Below the pieces are notes generated by a model. The model worked only from the letters and a program-made list of their open reading frames with translations. It had not been told where the DNA came from and did no database searches. From the NCBI GenBank assembly GCA_030671225.1, contig DAOVAE010000067.1, forward strand, positions 1-6,738: a DNA stretch of 6,738 nucleotides. The letters are read 5' to 3'. Positions 1-6,738 of the stretch are shown in pieces. A program made the translations under genes and the position numbers. This DNA is from Desulfobacteraceae bacterium. GTDB taxonomy: Bacteria > Desulfobacterota > Desulfobacteria > Desulfobacterales > UBA11574. How positions within the stretch are numbered: position 1 is the first letter of the stretch; each line of letters starts with the position of its first letter.

Positions 1-421
1 TAAAAAGATGCTCGGTGTCTTCTCGTTTTCCAAACCTTTTGCCCAATTCTCTCATTACAGTTGCTACAGATAAACTATGTATCCATAAGCCTTGCTGTGA
101 AAAATGATTCGATATTTTACCCGCCGGCAAGCTGCGTAAGATTCCTATGGATAAAGCCAGAGATTGGACCATGTTAAATCCGAGTAAGGATACCGCCTTT
201 TCCAGACTTGATATCCTTTGTGAAAAGCCGTAGTAAGCGGAATTGGCGACTTTAAGAATTTTTGACGTCAGTGCAGGATCGCGTGAAATTGCATCGGCTA
301 TGTCCGCAGCATTACTCTTGTCACTTTCTATCAAACTTAAAAGTTTTGGAATAACTACCGGAAGTGTTGGAATCTCATCTATCTTTGAATAGATTTTTTC
401 TCGGAGCTTATCTTTTTCCAT
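1..421 (-). CDS. HDOD-domain protein, N-terminal 140 residues (partial, runs off left edge)
   Basis: The frame is open from an ATG at 421-419 to the window edge, so only the N-terminal part is visible. The product has the hallmarks of an HDOD domain, a non-catalytic relative of HD phosphohydrolases found in signalling proteins: IPTLPVVIPKLLSLI at residues 17-31, ADAISRDPALTSKILKVANS at 42-61, YYGF at 63-66, an ISSLEKAVSLLGF segment at 70-82, and W113/H115 opening the HD-like helix. A ribosome binding site (AAAGGGG) lies about 8 bases upstream of the ATG. The start is 19 bases after the btuD stop on the same strand, with no terminator between, so the gene is probably the last known member of the btu transcript. 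HDOD proteins act in regulation (chemotaxis, cyclic-di-GMP or stress signalling), but the partner here is unknown. A further C-terminal domain such as GGDEF or EAL could lie outside the window. Domain call is firm; role is not. Confidence 0.92.
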   Translation of the reverse strand, partial: MEKDKLREKIYSKIDEIPTLPVVIPKLLSLIESDKSNAADIADAISRDPALTSKILKVANSAYYGFSQRISSLEKAVSLLGFNMVQSLALSIGILRSLPAGKISNHFSQQGLWIHSLSVATVMRELGKRFGKREDTEHLF

Positions 422-440
422 ACCTTATCCCCTTTACCTT

Positions 441-1253
441 TCATCTATCTTTTATATCCACACTCATATATTTTTGCGGTACCGGCGTAACACGTGGAAT
501 TTTGCCCAGGGGGCTCTTATCAACCAGGAGTGTGCAACCGTATGTTTGTTCTAACGTTTGATACGTGAGAACATCTTCCGGACGGCCCAGATGTACGATC
601 TGTCCCTTATTGAGTAAAAGCAAGCGATCTCCGTACATTGCCGCAAGATTAACGTCATGGGAAACCATAACAACGGTAATGCCCTTTTCATTTTTCAACT
701 TTTCCATTAAATCCATCAGTCGGGTTTGATGGGCGAGGTCGAGAGACGACGTAGGCTCGTCCAGAAGCATAATTTCGGGTTCCTGGCAGATAGCTTTTGC
801 AATAAAGACCCGCTGCTGTTCCCCGCCGCTCAGCTGGTCGAGTTTGCGATGCGCCAGGTGTTCCACATCTGTGAATGTGAGCGCCTGCTTTGCAATTGTT
901 AAATCCTTTTCCTGCTCCAGTCCAAGCATACCCAGATAGGGCGATCGTCCCATGAGCACCACTTCCTTTACGCTAAAAGGGAAATCTAACTGGGTCAGCT
1001 GCGGGACAAATGCGATGGTCTGCGCCAAAGTCTTGCGAGCATAGCTTTCGATGGGACAATCCAGGATTTCCAATCGGCCCTTTTGTAGCTTCAGAATTCC
1101 GGCTATTATCTTCATTAATGTGGTTTTTCCGGAACCGTTAGGGCCTATAATGATAAAAAAATCACCCTTTGTGACAGAAAAGGTAAGATTTTTCAAAGCC
1201 GGAAAATCTCCATAATAATAATTCAGATTTTTTACATCTATCGCCATATTCAT
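441..1253 (-). CDS. btuD: Cobalamin/iron-siderophore-family ABC transporter ATPase (BtuD-type)
   Basis: This 270-residue cytoplasmic ATPase powers import through the adjoining permease. All ABC motifs are intact: Walker A GPNGSGKTT at 37-45, Q-loop Q85 in the VPQ segment, signature LSGGEQQR at 141-148, Walker B IMLLDEP at 161-167 and the H-loop histidine H199 in MVSHD. The length and the MGRSPYLG segment after the Q-loop are typical of the FepC/BtuD family. The ATG at 1253 overlaps the btuC stop as ATGA, so it is translationally coupled; a second in-frame ATG two codons later (residue 3) is an alternative start. The family also serves iron-siderophore and haem importers, and the ATPase alone does not set the substrate. 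The cobalamin assignment rests on the BtuF-like binding protein and the cobalamin-riboswitch-like leader of the operon. Family call is near certain; substrate is likely. Confidence 0.93.
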   Translation of the reverse strand: MNMAIDVKNLNYYYGDFPALKNLTFSVTKGDFFIIIGPNGSGKTTLMKIIAGILKLQKGRLEILDCPIESYARKTLAQTIAFVPQLTQLDFPFSVKEVVLMGRSPYLGMLGLEQEKDLTIAKQALTFTDVEHLAHRKLDQLSGGEQQRVFIAKAICQEPEIMLLDEPTSSLDLAHQTRLMDLMEKLKNEKGITVVMVSHDVNLAAMYGDRLLLLNKGQIVHLGRPEDVLTYQTLEQTYGCTLLVDKSPLGKIPRVTPVPQKYMSVDIKDR

Positions 1254-2260
1254 CGCCTGGTTCTTTTTAATAAATAGATAAAAAGCGGTGCACCGATCAT
1301 TGCGGTAATAACCCCTGCAGGCATCTCGCCCTGTTTCGGAAGAACCCTTGCCAGGACATCACAAAAAACTAGGTAGGCGCCTCCGCCAAGAACGCATGCC
1401 GGAACCAGTACACGGTGGTCCGGCCCAAAAAGAAGTCTCAGAAGATGAGGTACGACCAGCCCGATAAAACCGACAAGCCCACAGTAAGAAACAGTGGCGC
1501 TCACCATAAATGAAGTCGTCACAAGCAGGATAACGGTTACCGCCCTTATATTAACACCCATCGTCTGTGCCATTTCTTTGCCCATCAGCAGCAAATTCAT
1601 TGAATTGGAAAACCAGAAAATGAGGATAAAACAGGGGAAAAGAATTGCGGCAAGTATTCCCACATGGCCGATATCTACCATTGAAAGATCACCCATGAGC
1701 CAGAAAATAATATTATGAAGCCTGGAGTCATGTGTCAGTGAGATCAGGAACATGATGATCGCAGCACAGAAAGCGTTTACCATCACGCCTGAAAGAAGGA
1801 GTGCATCTTTTTTAAGAATCGTTTGTCCTGAGGACATGACAAGAATAAGTAGAAGTGTAGCTATACTCCCGGCAAAAGCCGAGAAGCTGACACCTGGGAA
1901 TCGAGAGAACCCCATCAAGATCCCGATGATGGCTCCGATTGCCGACCCTCCTGAAATCCCCAGGATGTAAGGTTCAGCCAGAGGGTTGCGAAGCAGGGCC
2001 TGGAAAACAAGACCTCCCAAGGAAAGGGCCGCACCAACCATGGTTGCCAGCAGAATCCGTGGGAAGCGAATCTGCCAGATGATTGTATTCAGCATGGAAT
2101 CAGAAGGTCCGGTTCCCGTTAGATTTTGGAGAAACGCATGTATTCCGGTCTGAGTTGATCCCATGGAAAGCCCCAGAAACATTGCTATAAGCAACACAAG
2201 CATAAGAGACAACGAAATAAATAACAGGCGTTTTAGGAGCGAAGGTGTTTGAGTATTCAA
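1250..2260 (-). CDS. btuC: Cobalamin ABC transporter permease, FecCD/BtuC family
   Basis: This is a 336-residue inner-membrane permease, expected to work as a homodimer with about ten membrane helices per subunit. The first hydrophobic helix spans roughly residues 12-33. Family landmarks are RNPLAEPYILGIS at 91-103, the SYCGLVGFIGLVVPHLLR block at 258-275, where the loop and coupling region contact the ATPase, and the C-terminal GEMPAGVITAMIGAPLFIYL at 311-330. The start is a TTG at 2260 that overlaps the btuF stop as TTGA. A GAGGAAG ribosome binding site lies just upstream inside the end of btuF, which supports this start; the next in-frame Met is residue 20, inside the first helix, and would truncate it. 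The ATGA overlap with btuD follows. Length is normal for the family (BtuC of E. coli is about 326). Substrate is inferred from the operon; a siderophore transporter is the alternative. Confidence 0.93.
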   Translation of the reverse strand: MNTQTPSLLKRLLFISLSLMLVLLIAMFLGLSMGSTQTGIHAFLQNLTGTGPSDSMLNTIIWQIRFPRILLATMVGAALSLGGLVFQALLRNPLAEPYILGISGGSAIGAIIGILMGFSRFPGVSFSAFAGSIATLLLILVMSSGQTILKKDALLLSGVMVNAFCAAIIMFLISLTHDSRLHNIIFWLMGDLSMVDIGHVGILAAILFPCFILIFWFSNSMNLLLMGKEMAQTMGVNIRAVTVILLVTTSFMVSATVSYCGLVGFIGLVVPHLLRLLFGPDHRVLVPACVLGGGAYLVFCDVLARVLPKQGEMPAGVITAMIGAPLFIYLLKRTRR

Positions 2261-3162
2261 TCTACTTCCTCAAAAAGTTCGGGATGGATAAATCTTATAA
2301 GCAATTCAAGGCCGTCCACAAGTCGAGGCGTTGGGCGATCAAAAAGATTGGAATCTTCTAAAAAAATTCGCTTATCTCGAACAGCAGGAAGATTCGGCCA
2401 TTTGTTCCACTCTGATTTGACCTTTTCAAATATAGCAGCCCGAGCCATGGAAGTGATGATAATAACTTCCGGCGATAAGGCCAAAACCTGTTCCAGGCTG
2501 AACCTTGGATAGGTTACAGGTCCTGCTGCCAGATTAATCCCGCCGGCAAGAATGATGAGTTCATGCATAAAGGTGTTTGTTCCAATGGATACGATTGGCG
2601 AGATACCGATTTGGGAAAAAACCCTGGGACGATGAGCAGCTTTTGCAACCAGAGATTTTACCCGTTGAATCCGGAAACGCATATTTTGCACCAAAAGTTT
2701 TGCCTGTTTGTCAGCATCCAGAAGTTTTCCGATTTCAATTATGGTCTCCATTATTGTATCAAGATCCCTCGGGTCGACAGCATAGACAGGTATTTTCAAG
2801 GATTCCAGGCGTTGGGCCACCACCTTAGGGTTGCCGTCACTTATAGCAATACAAAGATCCGGTTTTAAAGCCACAATTCTTTCCAGATCGAGATGCACAT
2901 AGGAGCCGACCATGGGAAGTTTTGCAGCTTTGGGGGGATAATCACTGTACATAGTCACGCCTTTTAAACGATGTTCCTGCCCGATGGCAAAAATGATTTC
3001 AGTGATATTCGGTGCAAGGGATACAACACGTTGAGGTTTATCCGGAACCGTGACCTGTCGTCCCAGTTGATCCGTTACTGTCCTTGCATCAGATGGTACC
3101 CCGATGGCAATCAAAAGTAATGCCGTCATTATTAAGACGATCACCCTGGATTGATATTTCAT
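2257..3162 (-). CDS. btuF: Periplasmic cobalamin-binding protein (BtuF-type)
   Basis: This is the solute-binding protein of the importer, about 301 residues from the preferred ATG. It has a Sec signal peptide: basic MKYQSR, a hydrophobic core of about 17 residues, and a likely cleavage after SDA (residue 26). There is no lipobox cysteine, so it should be soluble. The mature part starts with the TVTDQLGRQVTVP fold entry. It then has RVVSLAPNITEIIFAIG (45-61), YSDYPP (72-77) and LERIVALKPDLCIA (93-106), closely matching the BtuF pattern, and a C-lobe FSLEQVLALSPEVII. An in-frame TTG at 3177 would add five residues, but it lies inside the terminator T-run and has no ribosome binding site. The ATG at 3162 has AAAGGA just upstream, with a rather short 3-base gap, and gives a better signal peptide. 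It is the first gene of the operon behind the riboswitch-like leader. Haem or siderophore binding is less likely given the YSDYPP motif and leader. Confidence 0.9.
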   Translation of the reverse strand: MKYQSRVIVLIMTALLLIAIGVPSDARTVTDQLGRQVTVPDKPQRVVSLAPNITEIIFAIGQEHRLKGVTMYSDYPPKAAKLPMVGSYVHLDLERIVALKPDLCIAISDGNPKVVAQRLESLKIPVYAVDPRDLDTIMETIIEIGKLLDADKQAKLLVQNMRFRIQRVKSLVAKAAHRPRVFSQIGISPIVSIGTNTFMHELIILAGGINLAAGPVTYPRFSLEQVLALSPEVIIITSMARAAIFEKVKSEWNKWPNLPAVRDKRIFLEDSNLFDRPTPRLVDGLELLIRFIHPELFEEVD

Positions 3163-3175
3163 AATTCCTTTATCC

Positions 3176-3209
3176 AAAAAAAAACCGGACCGAAATTAAA
3201 TCGATCCGG
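3176..3209 (-). terminator. Intrinsic terminator in the btuF leader (attenuator)
   Basis: Read on the minus strand, CCGGATCGA (3209-3201) pairs with TCGGTCCGG (3193-3185) over 9 bp with one G-U pair and a 7-base loop, followed at once by nine Ts (3184-3176). This is a textbook intrinsic terminator, but it sits between the leader and the btuF ribosome binding site, only 13 bases before the btuF ATG. It cannot serve an upstream gene, because the gene upstream (recC) is transcribed the other way. It is therefore an attenuator: it would stop leader transcripts before the operon unless an alternative fold is used. It is the expected expression platform of a transcription-type riboswitch. Confidence 0.85.
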
Positions 3210-3220
3210 GGATGTCCCTT

Positions 3221-3275
3221 GGCGGGCCCGTCCCCGAATTTCACGGGGCTCCCTATTAGTCTCATACAAGCACCC
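3221..3275 (-). promoter_or_regulatory. Cobalamin-riboswitch-like leader, 5' half of the aptamer only
   Basis: On the minus strand the leader reads GGGTGC (3275-3270), a short P2-like hairpin, AATAGGGAG (3257-3249), CCCCGTGAAATTCGGGG (3248-3232) and GGGCCCGCC (3229-3221). These match, in order and spacing, the conserved 5' half of the cobalamin riboswitch: GGTGC start, AATAGGGA, the P5 hairpin with its GTGaAAtt loop, and CCCGCC closing P4 (GGG 3253-3251 with CCC 3226-3224). The canonical continuation is absent: CCCGCC is followed by AAGGG instead of ACTGT, and no B12 box (AGTCAGGAGACCTGCC-like) or P1 3' strand is found before btuF. The site is directly upstream of a BtuFCD operon, which is the expected regulon. 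Recognition of the family is confident; whether it still binds a corrinoid is unknown. Confidence 0.75.
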
Positions 3276-3282
3276 GAACAGA

Positions 3283-3309
3283 TTTATACAAGTAATTAAA
3301 AAACAACAA
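3283..3309 (-). promoter_or_regulatory. Candidate promoter of the btuFCD transcript
   Basis: A -10-like TATAAA (3288-3283) lies just before the riboswitch-like leader and would start transcription near 3276, right at the GGGTGC element. The best -35 at usable distance is a weak TTGTTG (3309-3304) with a 15-base spacer. A better-looking TTGACT (3318-3313) is 24 bases away and too far. Sequence-only guess. Confidence 0.35.
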
Positions 3310-3372
3310 TAAAGTCAAGAAAATTTATTAAATCAAGGAACCTATAGTCCTTCCCTTAAAAAAGCTTGCCCC

Positions 3373-3390
3373 CCTTATAATCCTTATAGT
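3373..3390 (+). promoter_or_regulatory. Tandem 9-bp repeat with two -10-like boxes upstream of recC
   Basis: CCTTATAAT (3373-3381) is followed directly by CCTTATAGT (3382-3390), 8 of 9 bases identical. Each copy contains a -10-like hexamer, TATAAT (3376-3381) and TATAGT (3385-3390), 27 to 41 bases before the recC start. No strong -35 is seen at the usual distance from either. It is the best candidate for the recC promoter; the repeat itself is noted because it gives two overlapping start options. Confidence 0.4.
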
Positions 3391-3416
3391 ATGAGCACAA
3401 TAGAGGTAGGCCACCC

Positions 3417-6400
3417 ATGCACGGTCTTACAATATATACAAGCAACTACATAGAGATTCTTGCTGAACAACTGGCGCGGATTGTTAGAGAGCCACTCCCT
3501 TCTCCTGTTTCTCCTGAGATTATAGTTGTACAGAGCAGGGGAATGGAGCGCTGGGTTTTCATGGAACTCGCCAGGCACAACAACATTTGCGCTAACTGTT
3601 CTTTTCTTTTTCCCAACCTATTTTTACAGAAAACTTTTAAAAAATTAATACCTGATCTTCCGGACGAATCACCTTTTGATCCTGTTGCAATGACATTCAG
3701 GATCATGAAGATCCTGCCGGCATCTATTCATTTACCCGGTTTTAAAAGCCTGAAAAGATATCTGGTCGATGATATAAAAGGGATGAAGCTGTTTCAGATT
3801 TCGCAAAAAATAGCAGATCTGTTTGACCAGTACCTTGTTTTTAGGCCTGAAATGATTTTCAGATGGGAAAGAGGAGAGGAAGATCACTGGCAGGCACAAC
3901 TATGGCGAGAACTTTCATTGGGCAAAGAAAGATTACACCGAGCCCGGATTCGGAAAACCCTTCTTGAGAAGATCAAAAAACTGCCCCATGAAATAGAAAA
4001 TTTTCCTGCTCGAATATCCATATTCGGAATATCGTATTTACCACCTTTTCATCTTGAGACATTTGTTGAAATTTCAAAGCTCTGTCAGGTGAACCTTTTT
4101 TTGATGAACCTCTGCAAAGAGTACTGGGCGGAGATTGTTTCCGCCAGACAAATAAAAGAAATACAGAGAAAATATATAACATCAAATGGTTTTACAGAGG
4201 GACTCTACCTGGAAGAAGGGAACAGGCTTCTGGCTTCCATGGGGGCGTTGGGGAGAAATTTCTTTTCAATGATAAGCGGTCTCGACTGCCGGATATACGA
4301 ACTGTTCGATGATAAATACGGGCATACTATTCTTGCAAAGGTCCAGTCGGATATTTTAAATTTAAAGGAAAGGAAATTCACCCATCACCCATCACTTTCT
4401 TTTGACTCCTCTATCCAGATTCATTCCTGCCACAGCCCCATGCGGGAGATCGAGATTCTGCATGACAACATACTTGCCATGTTTGAAGAAGACCCTGACC
4501 TTCTGCCTAAGGATATCGTTGTTATGACTCCTGACATCGAATCGTATGCACCCTTTGTCCAGGCCGTGTTTGACGCACAATCAGATAAAGCACTGCGGAT
4601 TCCTTTCACTATTGCGGACCGGAACATAAGAAAAGAGAGCCATATCATCGAAGACTTTATGTCGATACTCGATCTTAAAAGCAGCAGGCTCGGCGTCACC
4701 CGTGTTATGGCTCTGCTGGAATCAGCAAGTATAAAAGAAAAATTCGGTCTGACTGAATCGGATATTGAAATTGCAGAACGCTGGATAAAAGAAACAAATA
4801 TCCGATGGGGAATCGATGCTGATTTTCGCCGCAAGTTAGGGCTTCCTGGTTTTTCTGAAAATACATGGGAAGCCGGGATCGAGAGGCTTCTATTGGGTTA
4901 TGCAATGCCCGGCCTGGATCGAAAAATGTTTTCCGGAATACTTCCTTATGATCACATCGAAGGATGTGAAGTAAAGATACTGGGGAAATTCCTGAAATTT
5001 TTAGGCCGGGTTTTTTCCTGCATCGACTCACTGGATATGCCCAGAACATTAAGTGGCTGGCATTTAAAACTTGTTGAAATTCTCGAGCAGTTTTTTGTTC
5101 CGGATGAAGATTCAGAACAGGAAATACAAGTTCTGCGGAGTATTATGGATGAGATTTCTAAGACGGAAAAATTGTCCGGATTTGATGGGCTTATGGAAAT
5201 TGAAGTGGTTAAATCCTGTTTGGAGAATCTTCTTGAACATGTAAATTTTGGACACGGTTTTATTTCAAGTGGTGTAACCTTTTGCGCAATGCTTCCCATG
5301 AGAAGTATACCGTTTAAAGTCGTGTGCCTTGTGGGCATGAACATGGATGCTTTTCCGCGCGAATCAAAAATATTAGGCTTTGATCTGATGGCAAAAAGCC
5401 CTAGGATCGGCGACCGGTCCAGGCGAAATGACGACAAATATCTTTTCCTGGAAGCCCTTATTTCAGCCAGAAATAAATTATATATCAGCTATGTGGGACA
5501 GAGCATCCGGGACAATACCCGGATTCCCCCGTCTGTTCTTGTGAGCGAACTTATAGATTATATAAAAGAAGGATTCGGTCTTTCAGAAGATGAGATAGTA
5601 ACCTTTCATAGACTTCAGGCCTTTTCCTCAGAATATTTTAATACCCACAGCAAGTTGTTCAGTTATTCCCAGGAAAATTTTGCTGCGAGTTTCAGCAAGT
5701 ATGACCGCAAAGACATCCCCTCTCTGATCTCAGATAAGCTGGATGACCCTCCCCTGGAATGGAAACATATTGATATTAAAGATTTATGCTCGTTTTTTAA
5801 CAATCCCGCCAGGTTTCTTCTTGAAAAGCGTCTGGGAATATACCTGTATGAATCAGCAGCGGTAACAGATGAAAAGGAAGATTTCAGTCTGGGACATCTG
5901 GAAAAATATTTACTGGATCAGGAATTGGTGACAAACAGACTGTCAGGATCGGACCTGAAAGAATTTCTATCCATAAAAAAGGCCTCGGGACAGCTTCCGC
6001 ATGGGAATGTAGGAGAATTTGTATACAGTGAAATGAGCCTTGATGCGGAAGCTTTTGTCAGGAAAATCGAAAATAAGCTAAAAAGTAAACATATAGAGCC
6101 CCTTGAGGTTGAGCTTGATATTGCGGGTTTTAACCTTTGTGGCAGGCTTACTGATCTTTATGAGCATGGGCTCATTCAGATTCAATATGCAAGAACAAAA
6201 TCGAAATATCTTTTAAATACATGGATATATCATCTGTTACTTCATGATATGATTGAAGATAAAAACCGTATCAAAAGTTTTCTGATATTAAAAAATGCCG
6301 CCTGGGAATTTATGCCTGTTTCAAAATACAGAGATATTCTAAAACCTCTTATCCAACTTTACTGGGATGGAATGTCGGAGCCGTTGCACTTTTTTCCCGA

Positions 6401-6632
6401 ATCGTCCTTTGAATATGCCCGTAAGATCATACTCAAAAATCAGAGTAAGCAGGTTGCCTTAAACTCTGGAAAAAACAAATGGACCGGGAGCGACTTTGCA
6501 AGGGGAGAGTCCGAAGATTTATATTTTAAGCTTTGCTTCGGCAAAACCGACCCTCTTGATGATGATTTTGAGAAAATTGCAGAGGAGATCTTTGCGCCGT
6601 TATTGGATCATTGTAGGGAAATAGTATTATAA
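3417..6632 (+). CDS. recC: Exodeoxyribonuclease V subunit gamma (RecC)
   Basis: RecC is the non-catalytic subunit of RecBCD, which splits the duplex, holds RecB and RecD, and in E. coli scans for Chi during double-strand-break repair. The 1071 residues are near the usual length (about 1120 in E. coli). Family landmarks run the full length: the LTIYTSN start with VVQSRGMERW at 37-46, LFDQYLVFRP at 135-144 and WQAQLWREL at 158-166, FGISYLPPFHLE at 203-214, CHSPMREIEILHD at 338-350 followed by DIVVMTPDIESYAPF, LPMRSIPFKVVCLVGMN at 626-642, GDRSRRNDDKYLFLEALISA at 665-684, and NPARFLLEKRLGIYL at 796-810. The C-terminal nuclease-like fold keeps GRLTDLY (909-915), but the second metal-site motif is replaced by QIQYARTK, as expected for an inactive RecC. 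An AGAGGTAGG ribosome binding site lies 6 bases before the ATG. It is divergent from btuF and intact, with no frameshift. Confidence 0.96.
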   Translation: MHGLTIYTSNYIEILAEQLARIVREPLPSPVSPEIIVVQSRGMERWVFMELARHNNICANCSFLFPNLFLQKTFKKLIPDLPDESPFDPVAMTFRIMKILPASIHLPGFKSLKRYLVDDIKGMKLFQISQKIADLFDQYLVFRPEMIFRWERGEEDHWQAQLWRELSLGKERLHRARIRKTLLEKIKKLPHEIENFPARISIFGISYLPPFHLETFVEISKLCQVNLFLMNLCKEYWAEIVSARQIKEIQRKYITSNGFTEGLYLEEGNRLLASMGALGRNFFSMISGLDCRIYELFDDKYGHTILAKVQSDILNLKERKFTHHPSLSFDSSIQIHSCHSPMREIEILHDNILAMFEEDPDLLPKDIVVMTPDIESYAPFVQAVFDAQSDKALRIPFTIADRNIRKESHIIEDFMSILDLKSSRLGVTRVMALLESASIKEKFGLTESDIEIAERWIKETNIRWGIDADFRRKLGLPGFSENTWEAGIERLLLGYAMPGLDRKMFSGILPYDHIEGCEVKILGKFLKFLGRVFSCIDSLDMPRTLSGWHLKLVEILEQFFVPDEDSEQEIQVLRSIMDEISKTEKLSGFDGLMEIEVVKSCLENLLEHVNFGHGFISSGVTFCAMLPMRSIPFKVVCLVGMNMDAFPRESKILGFDLMAKSPRIGDRSRRNDDKYLFLEALISARNKLYISYVGQSIRDNTRIPPSVLVSELIDYIKEGFGLSEDEIVTFHRLQAFSSEYFNTHSKLFSYSQENFAASFSKYDRKDIPSLISDKLDDPPLEWKHIDIKDLCSFFNNPARFLLEKRLGIYLYESAAVTDEKEDFSLGHLEKYLLDQELVTNRLSGSDLKEFLSIKKASGQLPHGNVGEFVYSEMSLDAEAFVRKIENKLKSKHIEPLEVELDIAGFNLCGRLTDLYEHGLIQIQYARTKSKYLLNTWIYHLLLHDMIEDKNRIKSFLILKNAAWEFMPVSKYRDILKPLIQLYWDGMSEPLHFFPESSFEYARKIILKNQSKQVALNSGKNKWTGSDFARGESEDLYFKLCFGKTDPLDDDFEKIAEEIFAPLLDHCREIVL

Positions 6633-6738
6633 AAAGCCGCGTACGGTGACTTCGTTCACAATTGGACACCTGTAACTAAACCGTCTTAGAAACACGACAA
6701 GATACTGGCAAGGTGCCTCAGATCTCAAAAAGCATGAT
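6633..6738. other. Intergenic tail after recC, no convincing gene
   Basis: No terminator with a T-run follows recC. A small inverted repeat GTGA/TCAC (6646-6649 and 6656-6659) with loop cttcgt is present. On the plus strand an open frame could begin at GTG 6713 (reading MPQISKSM to the edge) or ATG 6734, where recB would be expected, but no good ribosome binding site supports either. On the minus strand a 36-codon frame is open from the right edge and stops at 6629-6627, overlapping the end of recC by six bases. Neither is supported enough to call. Confidence 0.4.

Noticed and set aside
2249..2868. Plus-strand open frames opposite btuF
   Set aside because: They are antisense to a clear BtuF frame, lack ribosome binding sites and have unnatural composition.
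3163..3177. TTG at 3177 as the btuF start
   Set aside because: It lies in the T-run of the terminator with no ribosome binding site; the ATG at 3162 has AAAGGA upstream and gives a cleaner signal peptide.
3176..3276. Complete classical cobalamin riboswitch
   Set aside because: Only the 5' half is present; no B12 box, P6 arm or P1 return strand could be found between CCCGCC and the btuF start, so it is described as a half aptamer.
3313..3318. TTGACT as -35 of the btuF promoter
   Set aside because: The nearest -10-like TATAAA is 24 bases away and the 17-base position holds only TTACTT.
3335..3352. AAGGA/TCCTT inverted repeat upstream of recC as an operator
   Set aside because: Only 5 bp with an 8-base loop in AT-rich sequence; easily due to chance.
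4421..5437. Long minus-strand open frames inside recC
   Set aside because: They are opposite-strand shadows of a full-length, well-conserved recC and resemble no family.
6646..6659. GTGA/TCAC hairpin as the recC terminator
   Set aside because: The stem is only 4 bp and no T-run follows.

Overview
The window has two divergent blocks around a 254-base intergenic region. It most resembles a moderately AT-rich Gram-negative chromosome. I infer a Desulfobacterota-like (former deltaproteobacterial) anaerobe from the pairing of a compact BtuFCD-type cobalamin transporter, an HDOD signalling gene and a RecC-type exonuclease V subunit. This is impression from gene content, not a database match.

Minus strand, in transcription order: a regulatory leader (about 3276 to 3176), then btuF (periplasmic binding protein), btuC (permease) and btuD (ATPase), and finally, 19 bases after btuD, the first 140 codons of an HDOD-domain gene that runs off the left edge. 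btuF/btuC and btuC/btuD overlap by four bases each (TTGA and ATGA), so the transporter is translationally coupled. Together the three proteins would bind a corrinoid in the periplasm and pump it across the inner membrane with ATP.

The leader is the most interesting part. It carries an unmistakable 5' half of a cobalamin riboswitch aptamer (GGTGC, AATAGGGA, CCCCGTGAAATTCGGGG, CCCGCC). The conserved 3' half, including the B12 box and the closing P1 strand, is missing. The aptamer fragment instead runs within a few bases into a clean intrinsic terminator placed directly before the btuF ribosome binding site. An 8-bp pairing between the P5 3' strand and the left arm of the terminator would exclude both P5 and the terminator. 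The leader may therefore be a miniaturised switch or a decayed one.

Plus strand: a complete 1071-residue recC, preceded by a tandem 9-bp repeat that supplies two overlapping -10-like boxes. After recC come 106 bases without a convincing gene; recB and recD are not visible. No tRNA, rRNA, CRISPR array, insertion sequence or phage gene was recognised.
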